Made by a program: the position numbers and the translations under genes | From: Arachis hypogaea | Taxonomy: Eukaryota; Streptophyta; Magnoliopsida; Fabales; Fabaceae | Assembly: GCF_003086295.3 (NCBI RefSeq) | Contig: NC_092038.1 | Location: 127,871,518 to 127,935,517 of the forward strand | Direction of reading: 5' to 3' | DNA: 64,000 bases | Shown: positions 31,353 to 42,102 of the stretch, in pieces | How positions within the stretch are numbered: position 1 is the first letter of the stretch | Layout of the letters: each line of letters begins with the position of its first letter | The notes under the pieces: model-generated | What the model was told of the DNA's origin: nothing | The model's database searches: none | The model's input: only the letters and a program-made list of their open reading frames with translations

Positions 31353-31656
31353 AATTGCTGGGATTTTAAGTTGCAAGGTTCTACTGAAATTTGTTGTGAA
31401 GAAGAAAAAGAATAGAAAATTTAGATTAAATATTATAAAACAAAAAATTATTCATAATTTTACTAAACCTAAAAAATACATTATTAAATACTTAGATTAT
31501 TCTCAATTGGTAAGTAATTTTTTTAATATTTAAAAATATATATATGTATATATTCGAATATTGTTTATTGTGTATTATAATACGTAATTTTATTATTATT
31601 ATCGTTATTATTAACAGTATTATTAGGGTTTATTATTGCTACTGTAATTATACTAT

Positions 31657-31675
31657 ATACTACTACTACTACTAC

Positions 31676-31738
<63 letters not shown>
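31657..31738. repeat. (TAC)n(TAT)n trinucleotide microsatellite
   Basis: Nearly perfect run of TAC then TAT/ATT triplets over about 80 bp. The poly-Tyr open frame around it is a repeat artefact. Confidence 0.95.
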
Positions 31739-31739
<1 letters not shown>

Positions 31740-31857
31740 CTGTTTAATAAATTATCGTTATCTCGTTTTTATTAATCATTATAAATATATAAATAAATGT
31801 TATTATTAACATTTTAAGAACATAGTATTATTTGAAAAAAATGCCACTGTTCATGAA

Positions 31858-31858
<1 letters not shown>

Positions 31859-31954
<96 letters not shown>
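31859..31954. repeat. (ATT)n trinucleotide microsatellite
   Basis: Uninterrupted ATT/TAT triplets over about 95 bp, only about 120 bp from the previous tract. Confidence 0.95.
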
Positions 31955-31986
31955 TATCGTTAATTTTTTCACAGGTTATCAGGAAT

Positions 31987-34043
31987 TTGTTGTCTAGAAA
32001 ATTATATTTGTCAGAGACTTTTAACGAAGTAGCCGCAGCTTCATTAGTACTGACTGGGTTTCAACACGTTTCACGAATAGGCGAGTTGAGAGGTCATTCT
32101 GCACTACTAAGTGCTTTGGTCGAAAGATGGAGGCTAGAGACCCATACATTTTCATCTTTCGGTTGGTGAGGTGACAATGACGCTGAAAGATGTTTCATAT
32201 ATTTTTGGTCTCCCGGTTAATGGGGAGCCCATTACTGGTAGATCAGACAGCAGTCATCAGTTTTTGGTGGAGAACTGCATCACGTGTTTTGGTCAGGAGT
32301 CTGGTCCGCAGGATCACGTATTGAGTAAGGTTAGTATACCCTGGGTCCGGCGGTGCAGAGATACCGAGCCGTGTGACACGCAGGAGTTTATTGAGCGTTA
32401 CGTCCGAGCGCACATTTTCTACGTGCTCGGAACGGTTGTGTTTCCGAATAAGTCGACCACTTCATTGAACTCGAAGTTTCTACTGCTACTTCGGGATTTC
32501 CACCGGATTTCAGCATACAGTTGGGGGCAGCCAGTCTGACACACCTATACAGATCGTTGTGTCGTGCATCACAATACAACTGCAAAGAGATGGATGGCCC
32601 ACTTATACTGCTTTTTGTTAGGTTGAGTCATTGACGCCGACATACAAGATATATATGGCGGCCTACTGCGCATTTTAGGCGAGCACTCGACGACATGGGA
32701 TTTAATGATGTAAGTTGTAACCATTAATGTCCAATATTTTTATTTAGAAGAATAATTTTTCTAATCGGCCTCTTGGTAACTAATGTGCAGTTTATATGGC
32801 GGCCATATATGGGAGTGGGGGTTCTGGATGTCCTCGCTCCCCACTTGGTTATCTGCTCCACCCAGTCACCGCTAGTGTCATTCGAGTGCATAGAATGGCA
32901 CCCGACAGGCCGAGTTAGATGACAGTTCGGGATGCAATAACTTCCACCAGGCCCGGCGTTCGACCTTGGTCGTGAATTTTGATCATTGCAAGCGGTTGAC
33001 AGGAGCGCAGAACCATGACTGGGGAGAGATTTACAGTCAATGGGTTAACAAGTGGAGATTTGACCGCTATAACACATTGCAGTTAGGCGAGGAGATTATT
33101 GACTTCCATCCTCTCCCAGTGTACTACGAGTGGTACACACAGCAGTATGGGATGCACCTGCGACTGTCAGATAGAGTTGCAGGTGAAGAGGTTGGCGCCG
33201 ATGAACCACAGCAGCAACAGGAAGAACCAGCTAACCCTCAGGAGCAAGTCCCGCCTCATGAGCAGCAGAACAAGTATTATTATTAATTACTAGTATTATG
33301 ATAATTATTATCAATTTTTAGGGTTATAAATTATTATCAGTAATTACTATTAATTGTATTTAATTGTTAATTAGGTGCCGGCATATGAGCACCAGGTTTA
33401 GGATCCGGCATATGCCCAGCAGTTTCAGGATCCGGCATATGCCCAGGAGTGACTGGCATATCAGCAGCAGGCACCATATATACCAGAACCACAGCCTCCT
33501 CAGGCACCTGAGCCCTACATACCACAGCTGGTAATTCCAGCCGAGGATCACTTTAGTCCGTTGGGTGGATCTGACACCATCAGCTTCTCTCAGGTCTTGA
33601 GAGATACAGATTTTCTATTTTCGACGCCACCACAAGAAGGGCCTGCTACATCTCAGCATTCTGGTGGTCGTCGCGCCACTTCAGGTCATGCCAGTGACTT
33701 CGACTTTGATCAGTTGACAGGTCATGTAGATCCGTCCGGTCCTTCCGCACCACCACGCGGCCAGTTGTTTGGTTTGAACGAGTACCCATAGCAGGAAGAG
33801 GGAGACTTGGGATACGACTTGCAGCACTGGTATGATCTTGGTGGAGCGAGTGCTCTAGGGATGAGTGGCTCCAGTTTCTATGACACTAGTGGTGCGAGCA
33901 TGACAAATTTCGATGGTCCTAACGTTGGTAGTGGGCTGGATGCCGGTGTGTCTCAGGGTCGTTCGTATAACTTACGGACACAGACTGTACCTCCGAACAA
34001 ATACACCCCATCCTTGTATTCGAAGAAGGCGCCGAGGAAGTAG
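31987..34043 (+). pseudogene. plant mobile domain (PMD / MAIN-like) pseudogene carried by the MULE
   Basis: Pieces of one PMD protein follow each other in order: RIGELRGHSALLSALVERW (frame 31987), VSYIFGLPVNGEPITGR and RRCRDTEPCDTQEFIERYVR (32171-32539), then after an intron (32710-32790, GT-AG) VSFECIEWHP, LTGAQNHDW, WVNKWRFDRYNTLQLGEE and VYYEWYTQQYGMHLRLSDR. The C-terminal part is Gln/Pro-rich, includes a DPAYAQ repeat near 33400-33450, and ends at 34043. PMD proteins (MAIN/MAIL relatives) are shared by host silencing factors and plant transposons. Lesions: frame changes near 32143-32156 and near 32520, stops at 33399-33401, 33450-33452 and 33789-33791, and others near 32920-32980. It is not functional. 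Confidence 0.85.
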
Positions 34044-37000
34044 TCAGTTGCAGTTGATCTTGTATTCAGCATTGTATTCAGATTTGTATTCAGTATCGTA
34101 TCTTTTATTTAGATGATTCTGTTCAGTATTATTATTATTATGACATATTTAGCTTTGTTCTCGTATAACTCTGTTTGGATCGAAATGTTTGTTCTCTAAA
34201 AAAATAAATAACGAGGTTAAAAAGTTTATTTATTATAAATTGTTAACTAGGTTAAAGTAAATGACGAGGTTAGAAAAAAGGTAACATATAATTGTGAAGT
34301 ACGTTATAACAAAGTTACATTGAAAAGCTTAACCACTAATGATCTCCAGCGGAGCTTGGACCTGCGCGTTGAGGACATCGACTGCGGCTATGTCCCTCGC
34401 GTCCACATATAGTGCACCAGCGAGGACCACGCATATCCCGCGAATCCATCTCATTCAAGTATCGGGTTGACTTTGGTCTTCCTTTTGTCGCGCGCCTCAA
34501 TGTCCAGTTGGCGATCACCTTCGCTCCTTTGTATCTATCCCACGTAGATGGGTTACCCATCGGAACAAACTCGCCTCTGTACACCTTGCAAATTTCAGAC
34601 ATCTTGTACACATCGTGCACGTACACTTGCCAATTAAGATGCTGGTTGACGCAACTTGCAAGCACGTGGCGACATGGAAGTCGCTCGACCTGGAAATGGC
34701 CACAATCGCAGTGTCGTTGCGCAAGGTTAACGGTGTAAATGGTATCATCTTGTATTTCGCGAACCTCAAACATCTCGTTGCGCCAGTCAAACCGGTTGAC
34801 CACAATGTTTCCTAAACATCGGAAGCTTTCTTCAACTCTCTTCGTTGCAAATTCTGAATACATAAATCCGTTGCGGAGATGCTCATGAGCCTCGGTACTC
34901 TTCCGAGTGAACAACTCATTCAGCCGATAGAAAGTTGATCAGACAAGGGCAGTCACAGGAAGGTTACGTGCACCCTTCAGGACAGAATTTATGCACTCTA
35001 CCAAGTTTGTCGTCATATGTCCCCAACAATGACCACCATCGAATGCCAACACTCAACTCTCAACACCGATCTCATCGCACCATTGAGTATATGCTTCACC
35101 CCACTCTTTAAACCCTTAGTAGTTTTTGTTGTACTCCTGCTCCGTCCTAGAATAGCCTGTTGAACAAACCATTTAATCATAAGCAAATGCCACAAATTTA
35201 CTATGAATAGAACCATAACAGTGAGTTGAAATACCTATGTTCACCACGAGTTTATGCAAATTTGGAGCCTTGAACCTCCTTAAGAAGTTGGACCCGATGT
35301 GCCTGATGCAGTACATGTGCCACGCCCTTGGTGGTGACCATGCACCGTTACTGCGAACTATTATTGCAGCGTCGATGGAGGTATGGCGGTCAGAAATAAT
35401 ACCCACACCATCAATGGTGATAACATATCTCCGCAAATTGATTAGGAAAAACTCCCATGCGTCTGCTGTCTCGCCCTCGACAATCGCAAATGCAATAGGC
35501 ACAATGTTTTGATTCCTATCTTTTGTAACCGTTACCAGAAGTGCACCTTTATATTTTTCATACAGGTGCGTGCCATCAACCTGCACCAGTGGCTTGCAGT
35601 GTCTGAATGCTACAATACATGGATAGAAGCTCCAAAAAATGCGGTGCAGAACTCTTACACGTTGAACCTCCTCACTCTCACGGTAAACAGTGAATGCTTT
35701 AATTTGAACACAAGACCGTTGCATCTTCACTGTCATTGCTTTCAACCATACTGGCAGAGTATGGTAAGAACCTTCCCAATCACCGAAAACTTTTGTGACA
35801 TCTTTCTGCTTTGCTAACCAAGCCTTGCGGTAACTCACAGCGTAGTTGAACCTACCTTGAACTTCTAAAATAACAGACTTCACCTTTATCGAGGGTTCTA
35901 CTTCGACCAATGGCCTAATGGCATCTGCAATTGTCTTTGAGTCCAACTTGGCATGATCTTGTGAAATCGTGCCTATGGTGCACGTGTGCTTGCCATTGTA
36001 TCTCCTAATCTTCCAACAAACTTTTTTTCGAATCAAGCTAGCTCGGATAAGCCAGTCGCACCCTGCACCATACCCCTTTCATTTCGCATAGAATGTCTGC
36101 GGCTTAGACTCATACACAGTGTAATCAACTCCTCTAGAGATGGTGTAATTTTTTATTACAGATATTACTGACTCTGTCGAACCAAATTCTATTCCGACAC
36201 TAAACTCGCCATCTTCTGCCGCAACATTACCTTCACCTACAACATGCGCACCACCATCAGTCAGACAAGGCAAATAAAATAAGCACTTAGGAAACTTGAG
36301 TTAATAATCATAACATACCCGTATTCGCATACTCAGGAAATTATGGGGCATGCATGGCTTCGAGATCTAAAGTCCGCATAAAAGACAGAACACCAAACGG
36401 GTGTTGGCTTACAATCGCATTTGCTTCATTTTGCACTGCCGGATTGCTTGCCAAGTCTCCGTCATCGTTTTCGTCATCAACTTCATAGTTAGCTTCGAAT
36501 TCCTCTTTGTTGTCATTATTATCTTCTTCCCAATCTATATCCCCAAGCTCATTAACATTGAACTCATCGCCGACCGTACCCATCCCCGATAGGGATAGCA
36601 GTGGGGCAGATTTTTACCCTACCCGACCCCGCCCCTACCCGCGGGTAGTAGGATACTCTACCCTAACTCGCCCCCACGGGTACCTGTCCCGCCCCTACCC
36701 GCCCCTATAAAAAGTAAATGACATTTTAAATTTTACACATTCATATATAAATCAAGATACAAACTTAAAATTTATAACTGAATTAACAAACCTACATTTT
36801 AAATTTTACACATTATTGCTTTGTGTATCTTCTCTAGCATTGCTAGCCATAAAATTACCTTAACAAACCTACATTGAAAATACAAAGCATATAAACTAGA
36901 GATATATAAGTATGGAGAATGAATCACAATAATAAAGTAACAAATTCTTGTCCACAAATAAATGTCACTGGGAAAGCATGCTTTATATTATGACAAATCT

Positions 37001-37403
37001 AATATAGGTAAAATTAGTAATAACACAAGGGTGACAAGCAGAATTTCAATATCTAATTTCAATTCCCATCACTTGCTCAAACACAAGAAAGAAAGCAACA
37101 CTCAACATAGCTTGATATCTAATTCACTCAACATATACTGTATTAATAAATATAATTAAACAGAATCTAGAGAAGCTGAAGAATCTGATGAATCCAGGTT
37201 CAAGTACACAAGTCCAAGAATCAACAGGGAAATAGAATTAGAGTACAATAATAAGATAAGAGAGAGCAGCTTTTGAGAGCAAAAGAATGAAATATGGATC
37301 CTCCTGAAAAAAACAAATAAAAGGAAATATGAACAAGAGGAAACAATTAAAAAAACACAAAACAAAATTTAAGAATTTGCAAACTGAATCATGTTCACAT
37401 CAC

Positions 37404-38109
37404 CTAGTCCAACACAAGTCTCTCTTTTCCAACAATTCTAACAAGATCTTTTAGTCTTTTGAGATCCATTTGACCATTGTTGAACACATACTATAAAGAG
37501 AGAAATCAATTAAACACAACATGACTAAATTATTTCCATTGAAAAATAACACATAAGTGGCATTCTTGAATAACATAATTGGTTGAGAGAGTTAATACAA
37601 ATGCTTTCTCAATGGATGAAAGTTAATGGCAATTAAAAGGTGAAAAAAACTCAAAGAAGAACTTACGGATGTGACAAAGACGTGGCTTGCTCCTTCCTCG
37701 ATGTAACTCAAATAATTGTCCGAATTTATTCCCCCTCCAACTTGCAAACCACCTAAATTTTACCAGTCCTCCACATTTAAGTTCAGCAGAGGAAAAATCT
37801 GTATAAGTTTTAAACATTTCATCAACCATAAAGGACAATGAAAATGCTAACATAACTTGTATATTGCTAAGACTCATGTTTCAACTTTCAACAACATCAT
37901 TCTCAATAACAATTAAGAACACAAAATTTTAGTAAATATGTTCCTTTAGAAAACACAAATGCCACTAATCAGTGGCAGCATTTAGAAAACTATACTGGGA
38001 TAAGCATGCAATGCTTCAAGTGCAGCAACTTTGCTCAAAGGATCCGCATCGAGCATGATCGCATGGCCACCGGTAAGCCCATCTTGTTTGTAAAGAATAG
38101 CATACTCAG
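37404..38109 (-). pseudogene. HISN3: captured HISN3 (HisA-type ProFAR isomerase) fragment, three exons with introns
   Basis: Minus-strand exon A 38109-37996 encodes [20 protein letters not shown], then [18 protein letters not shown]. Exon B 37752-37667 encodes [20 protein letters not shown], then ASHVFVTS. Exon C 37490-37404 encodes YVFNNGQMDLKRLKDLVRIV, then GKERLVLD. All three are consecutive pieces of plant HISN3, the plastid phosphoribosylformimino-AICAR-P isomerase of histidine biosynthesis, and the introns between them retain GT-AG borders and frame. The N-terminal and C-terminal parts are missing. At the end of exon C the frame runs into TAG right at the splice donor, consistent with a small deletion. 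The fragment sits wholly inside the hAT element, so it is a transduplicated gene piece copied as genomic DNA, not a working gene. Confidence 0.85.
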
Positions 38110-38780
38110 CTAAAACATTAAAAATCAAGGACGAATATGTTTGTTATCAAATTGGAAGTTTAATTAATATAAAAAATACAAGAAGAATATATGACTTCAA
38201 AGTATTCTGCACATGTTGAATATATGACTTCAAAGGAATAAAAAAGAAGAATAATACTCTAATTCACTCAATAAAACCACACATTAACCCAGCATGAATT
38301 AATGGTTATAATGCAGTGTGAATCAAGGATGAATTCATCAAGGCTGTGTTTAGTAACTAAAATAGGACACAAATATAAAGATTCAGAGATAGAAAAATGT
38401 CTTTCCTTCGTATTCAATTTTTAGTACAGAAAATAAAGGAAGTTTAAGATCTCAATTTTCTCCAAACAGTGTTTATTCTTTTGAACAGTTAATCCTGTGA
38501 CAAAATCGGTCCCATAAACTAAAATTGTTCCTGCAAATGAACATACATGTGATGCTAGATCTGAACAGAAACATAGTTACATAACCTCACTAAGATATGA
38601 CAATATTAATGCACTCAAGCTTTAAGATATGGCAGCAGAGAGAGCATGAGATAGAGAAAGGGGCAACTTACCATTTACTATAGGAGGAATACGGCGACAA
38701 AGAGGGCAGCGCAGAGGTTTGGTAGCGCAGGACGGCAGCGCAGTGACACAGCAAGGGGTTCACTGTTCAGCAAATGAAGA

Positions 38781-39050
38781 CTCGGCGAGGGCTCGGAGGA
38801 TGGTAGCGTCGCGGTGGTGAGAGGCTCGGCGGGAGAGGAAGAGGGTTGCGGCTGAAGAGGAAGAGGAAGTGGGCGAAGGGCTCGGAGGAAGGTGGCATCG
38901 CGGCAGTGATTGGCTCGGCGGGAAAGGAAGAGGGTTGCGGCTGAAGAGGAAGAGGAAGTGAGCGAGGGGCTCGGAGGAAGGTAGCGTTGCGGCGGTGATT
39001 GGCTCGGCGGGAGAGGAAGTGGGTTGCGGCTAAAGAAGAAGAGGTGATGG
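38781..39050. repeat. GC-rich tandem repeat, about 90-bp unit, three copies
   Basis: The block GCTCGGAGGA recurs near 38791, 38880 and 38969, each followed by GGCTCGGCGGG and a GAAGAGGAAGAGG stretch. It lies inside the hAT element upstream of the captured HISN3 exons. The predicted Arg/Pro-rich open frame on - is a by-product. Confidence 0.8.
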
Positions 39051-39824
39051 GTGAACTTTCTCTGTTAGGGTTGGGGGAATGGGGGCACAAAGCCTCAAAC
39101 CTGAAGGAGACAAGGAGTGAAGCTGTTAGGGTTGCGGCTGTGAGAACTGAGAAAGAGAAACCCTAAAATTGAAATTGTGTATATATACTATGCACTCCGG
39201 GGCGGGTTGGGGCGGGTTTACCCTAACTCCGACCTCGCCCCGCTCCGCTCAACCACCCGCCCCGACCAAAACCCGCCCCGAGGGTACTCCTGCCACCCCT
39301 AATCCCCGACTGCTGTTCAAACTCAATGTACAGCTCTATCATTGGCACGTGAGATTGGGTTTGTTGATAAACATACAACATCTGTTGCATACTGGCATTG
39401 TCAGTGATGGGCATTATTTGAAACTGTATTAACCCACCAAATACTTGTACAGGACTTCTGTATAAAAGATTGCTCACCATTTTCAAAATGTGGCTTTGAA
39501 TGTTATTACAAAGACCATTTTGCAACTCCACAAAACTCATGGTACATGGAATAGCAAATGACAACAAACATTCACAAACAAAAGTCACTCCTTCATGTGT
39601 GTTTGGTATAACCTCACCGTTATAATATACTTGCAAATTTGTAATACCTTTCATAACTTCAGCCTCAACTAGCTCTATTTTTTTGACACAGTTATCTGCC
39701 AAAAAAGCACACCACTAAGGACTTTATGTAAGAAAAAGTAAAAAGGAGAAGTGAAGATGAAGATGAATGAAACTGGACTTCGTATTTATAGACAAAGCTG
39801 TGAATTTAAATATTATTTTGTGTA

Positions 39825-40037
39825 CAAAACGTAATCTGCGTTTTGGGACTTCCAAAAAATTTTTTCTAACACTAACAAAACGCAACCTGCGTTTTGTGGG
39901 CTTCAAAAAATTTTAAATTTTCTGGTTTAAAAAACACAACCTGAGTTTAGTCTAAAAAAAATTAAAATGCCAAAACGTAACCTACGTTTTGTGAATTTTA
40001 AAATAAAAAAAAACTAGTACAAAACACAATTTGTATT
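39825..40037. repeat. right subterminal palindromic repeats of the MULE
   Basis: Copies CAAAACGTAATCTGCGTTTT (39825-39844), CAAAACGCAACCTGCGTTTT (39876-39895) and CAAAACGTAACCTACGTTTT (39971-39990), plus a degenerate copy at 40019-40037. Same palindromic core as the cluster at 31125-31176. Confidence 0.75.
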
Positions 40038-40080
40038 TTATATCTGACCCATAGCAGTACAAATTTTTTGATTCCCTCCA

Positions 40081-40550
40081 TTTCATAGTATTACACGTTT
40101 TAACATTGTCCATAACAAAAAAAAAACAGTCCCATGTGGCATTACAAAGAGAAGCAGCACCATAATTCAGTTAAGTAGTTCATCAAAACTCATTGACTTT
40201 CATTGTTTTTCGCTCAATCTAGTACGATGGCGTCATGAATTAGTCTCCAAGTCCAAAGTGACCTGGCCGCCTCACCCACTGAACAAGTGTGAAGTGTCCA
40301 CCACCCATGCTAACCAAATAATTGGTCTGAATACTAGACTTAGGTAAACCATCAAATGTACCATTTTTTGAATGAAATGCATTCAAGAGACTACTAAATA
40401 TATTTTGGCAACCTAACATACACTTGCTTCACCAGCTGGCACATGCATGTATTTTTATATATAGCTTAATTTCTTCAACTTTGAAAGTTTATAGGATTAT
40501 TCTCTAAGCACCAATTTAATATCCCTTGTGAGTAGTGTGTGTTCAGTTCC
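40081..40550. other. intergenic, CASP-like gene promoter side
   Basis: No coding signal; the 5' UTR and promoter of the CASP-like gene are expected here. A TATATATAG stretch near 40456 may be its TATA element. Confidence 0.45.
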
Positions 40551-41793
40551 ATGACAAAGAGCAAGAGAGTCCTCATCTCTCTTATCCTGAGGCTGCTGGC
40601 CTTTGGGGCAACTGTGGCAGCAGTGGTGGTTATGGTGACAAGCCATGACTCTGCTCAGGTCCTCAACCTAACCTTCACTGCAAAATATAGCAACGAACCT
40701 GCTTTCAAGTGAGGATTTTTTTGCTCTAAATGCGTCATCAACATAAGCATTTCAATGTGACTTAATTATGAGCCCTGCATATTTTGTTTATTAATGGTTA
40801 TTGCTGTCTAGGTACTTTGTGATAGCAGAAGGCATAGCAAGTGCATACAGCCTCATTGTTCTCTTCACATATTCCCAAAATTCACTTAGGCGTTTGCTTC
40901 TCATCTTAGATTTGGTAATCAAAACCAACCATAAATCATTATTTGTGAAATAATATTTAATTTGGTCCGTGAACTTGTCTTGGAGTCTCAGTTTAGTTTC
41001 TGAAATTTCAATTGTCTCTATTTAGTCCCTAAACATTGCGAATGTGACTCATGTTAGTATCGGAAATAATTTTCTACGCACACACAACCGACACTAATGT
41101 GGATAGAGAGATACCACGTTAAACTCTGTAAAACGACGTCATTTTTGTTTTGGCATTCAAATAGCTGAAAAACATTATAAATTGTGTTTATTGAAACTTT
41201 TTCTTTTAAAACAAGTGATTCGACATTGTTTTTGAACTATTTGAACACCAAAACCAAAACACATCATTTTACAAGTACCAGTGTGGTATCTAACTGTCTA
41301 TATTAGATTCCATTAACATTTGTGTGTCAAAATTTGTCCCCATAACTAATGTGAATCATATTTGCAAATTTTAAAAACTAAATAGAGACAATGAAATTTT
41401 AAGGACTAGATTAAAATTTATATAAAAATTGAAAGACTAAATTGAATATTAACTTTATTATTTGTCTAACCATTTTCTGTCTCCCTTTGCACCATATATT
41501 GTGTTATCTTATTAGAACTAGAAAGAAATGTTTTGTATGTCAAAATTTTGGGAATATTGTTGGATCAGGTGATAGCAATGTTACTGTCTTCGAGCATTTC
41601 AGCAGCAGTGGCAATAGCTCATGTGGGGAAGAAAGGCAACAATCATGCAGGGTGGCTACCTATCTGTGGACAAGTTCCTAAATTTTGTGACCATGTCAGT
41701 GGAGCTCTCGTTGCCGGTTTTATTGCAGCTATATTGTACTTATTAATCGTGTTATCTTCTATGCACTTTATACTTAACCCTCTCTTCCTGTAA
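40551..41793 (+). CDS. CASP-like membrane protein (CASPL1 type), 3 exons
   Basis: Exons 40551-40708, 40812-40914 and 41569-41793 total 486 nt (161 codons plus stop) with GT-AG borders. Four hydrophobic segments are predicted: ISLILRLLAFGATVAAVVVM (about 9-28), a second around YFVIAEGIASAYSLIVLFTY, a third around LVIAMLLSSSISAAVAIAHV and a fourth around ALVAGFIAAILYLLIVLSSM. This is the MARVEL-like four-pass topology of CASP and CASP-like proteins. The Arg in TM1 (LILRLLAF) and Asp in the LLLILDLV segment of TM3 are the conserved charged residues of the family. CASPs build the Casparian-strip membrane domain; most CASPLs have no known role. Subgroup 1C is a guess from overall feel. Intron 2 carries a MITE. 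Confidence 0.88.
40951..41451. mobile_element. foldback MITE (about 500 bp) in intron 2 of the CASP-like gene
   Basis: The left end TAATATTTAATTTGGTC and the reversed right end TAATATTCAATTTAGTC match, and similarity continues inward for about 150 bp (both arms carry TTGTCTCTATTTAG). So the element is mostly two long inverted arms. The centre contains AAAACGACGTCATTTT. I could not assign a target duplication or superfamily. Confidence 0.75.
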
Positions 41794-42102
41794 AACTATC
41801 CCTTTCACGGGAAAATGTTAGGTCAACAAAAAAATTACAAGTTGATAATGCTGTTTCAAATATCTATCATTATGAAATTATAATATTCGTTCATATTTAA
41901 TATTATTCATTAAATCTTATCAAGTAATTGTTTAGAATTTTATATATTTATTAGGATTTTTTTTTAAATCTAAAGTCCTTTCTTAGCCTTAGTAATAAAA
42001 TGAATAGTCCCCTATGTATTTAGTAACTAAAAAAGAAAGAGAAGAAATTAAAAAAAAAAAACATACAAAAACGCACTTTATATAGTTTGTAATGACAAAA
42101 TT
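41794..42102. other. intergenic, no gene seen
   Basis: AT-rich 3' UTR/promoter interval between the CASP-like and DYW-PPR genes. Confidence 0.5.

Larger units (their letters stand above)
36582..39309. mobile_element. hAT-type non-autonomous element (2712 bp) with 8-bp TSD, inserted in the MULE transposase gene
   Basis: The element spans 36590-39301 between two copies of ATCCCCGA (36582-36589 and 39302-39309). The left end reads TAGGGATAGCAGTGGGGCAG and the right end, reversed, TAGGGGTGGCAGGAGTACCC, giving short hAT-like inverted termini. Both subterminal regions are rich in CCCGCCCC/GGGGCGGG blocks. Removing the element and one duplication restores continuity of the transposase linker frame, which confirms the borders. 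No hAT transposase is present. The interior holds captured HISN3 exons and a GC-rich tandem repeat. Confidence 0.9.
34336..39702 (-). pseudogene. MULE transposase pseudogene (MudrA-type) split by a hAT insertion
   Basis: On the minus strand. The N-terminal part (39702-39302, with LQVYYNGEVIPNTHEGV) is separated by the 36590-39301 insertion from the acidic linker (36589-36319). A GT-AG intron follows (36318-36237), then the MuDR N-domain (IEFGSTESVISVIKNYTI), the transposase core (PLVQVDGTHLYEKYKG with the first Asp; GIISDRHTSI with the second), another intron (35234-35157), and a SWIM finger (CDCGHFQVERLPCRHVLA). A CCHC knuckle (CTICGREGHSRSRCP) follows, ending at 34336. In-frame stops lie at 36341-36343, 36079-36081, 35116-35118, 35053-35055 and 34939-34941. 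Upstream on the minus strand a TATAAATA box lies near 39783-39790. Point mutations and the insertion have both destroyed the gene. Confidence 0.9.
31000..40080. mobile_element. large MULE (Mutator-like) carrying transposase and plant-mobile-domain genes, decayed
   Basis: A transposase pseudogene on - (34336-39702) and a PMD pseudogene on + (31987-34043) converge. Both sides share clusters of the same roughly 20-bp palindrome (AAAACGCAAGTTGCGTTT and variants), at about 31005-31176 on the left and 39825-40037 on the right, with TATA-like boxes just inside. I take these as subterminal repeats of a single element of about 9 kb, of which 2.7 kb is a later hAT insertion. The exact termini and 9-bp target duplication were not found by eye, so both borders are approximate. 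Confidence 0.7.

Noticed and set aside
31544..31747. Open frame with a long run of tyrosines
   Set aside because: It is a translation of the TAT/TAC microsatellite and has no other coding feature.
37404..38109. A functional HISN3 gene
   Set aside because: Only three middle exons are present, the frame stops at the last donor, and all lies between hAT ends and an 8-bp duplication.
38767..39090. Pro/Arg-rich open frame on the minus strand
   Set aside because: It is produced by the 90-bp GC-rich tandem repeat within the hAT element.
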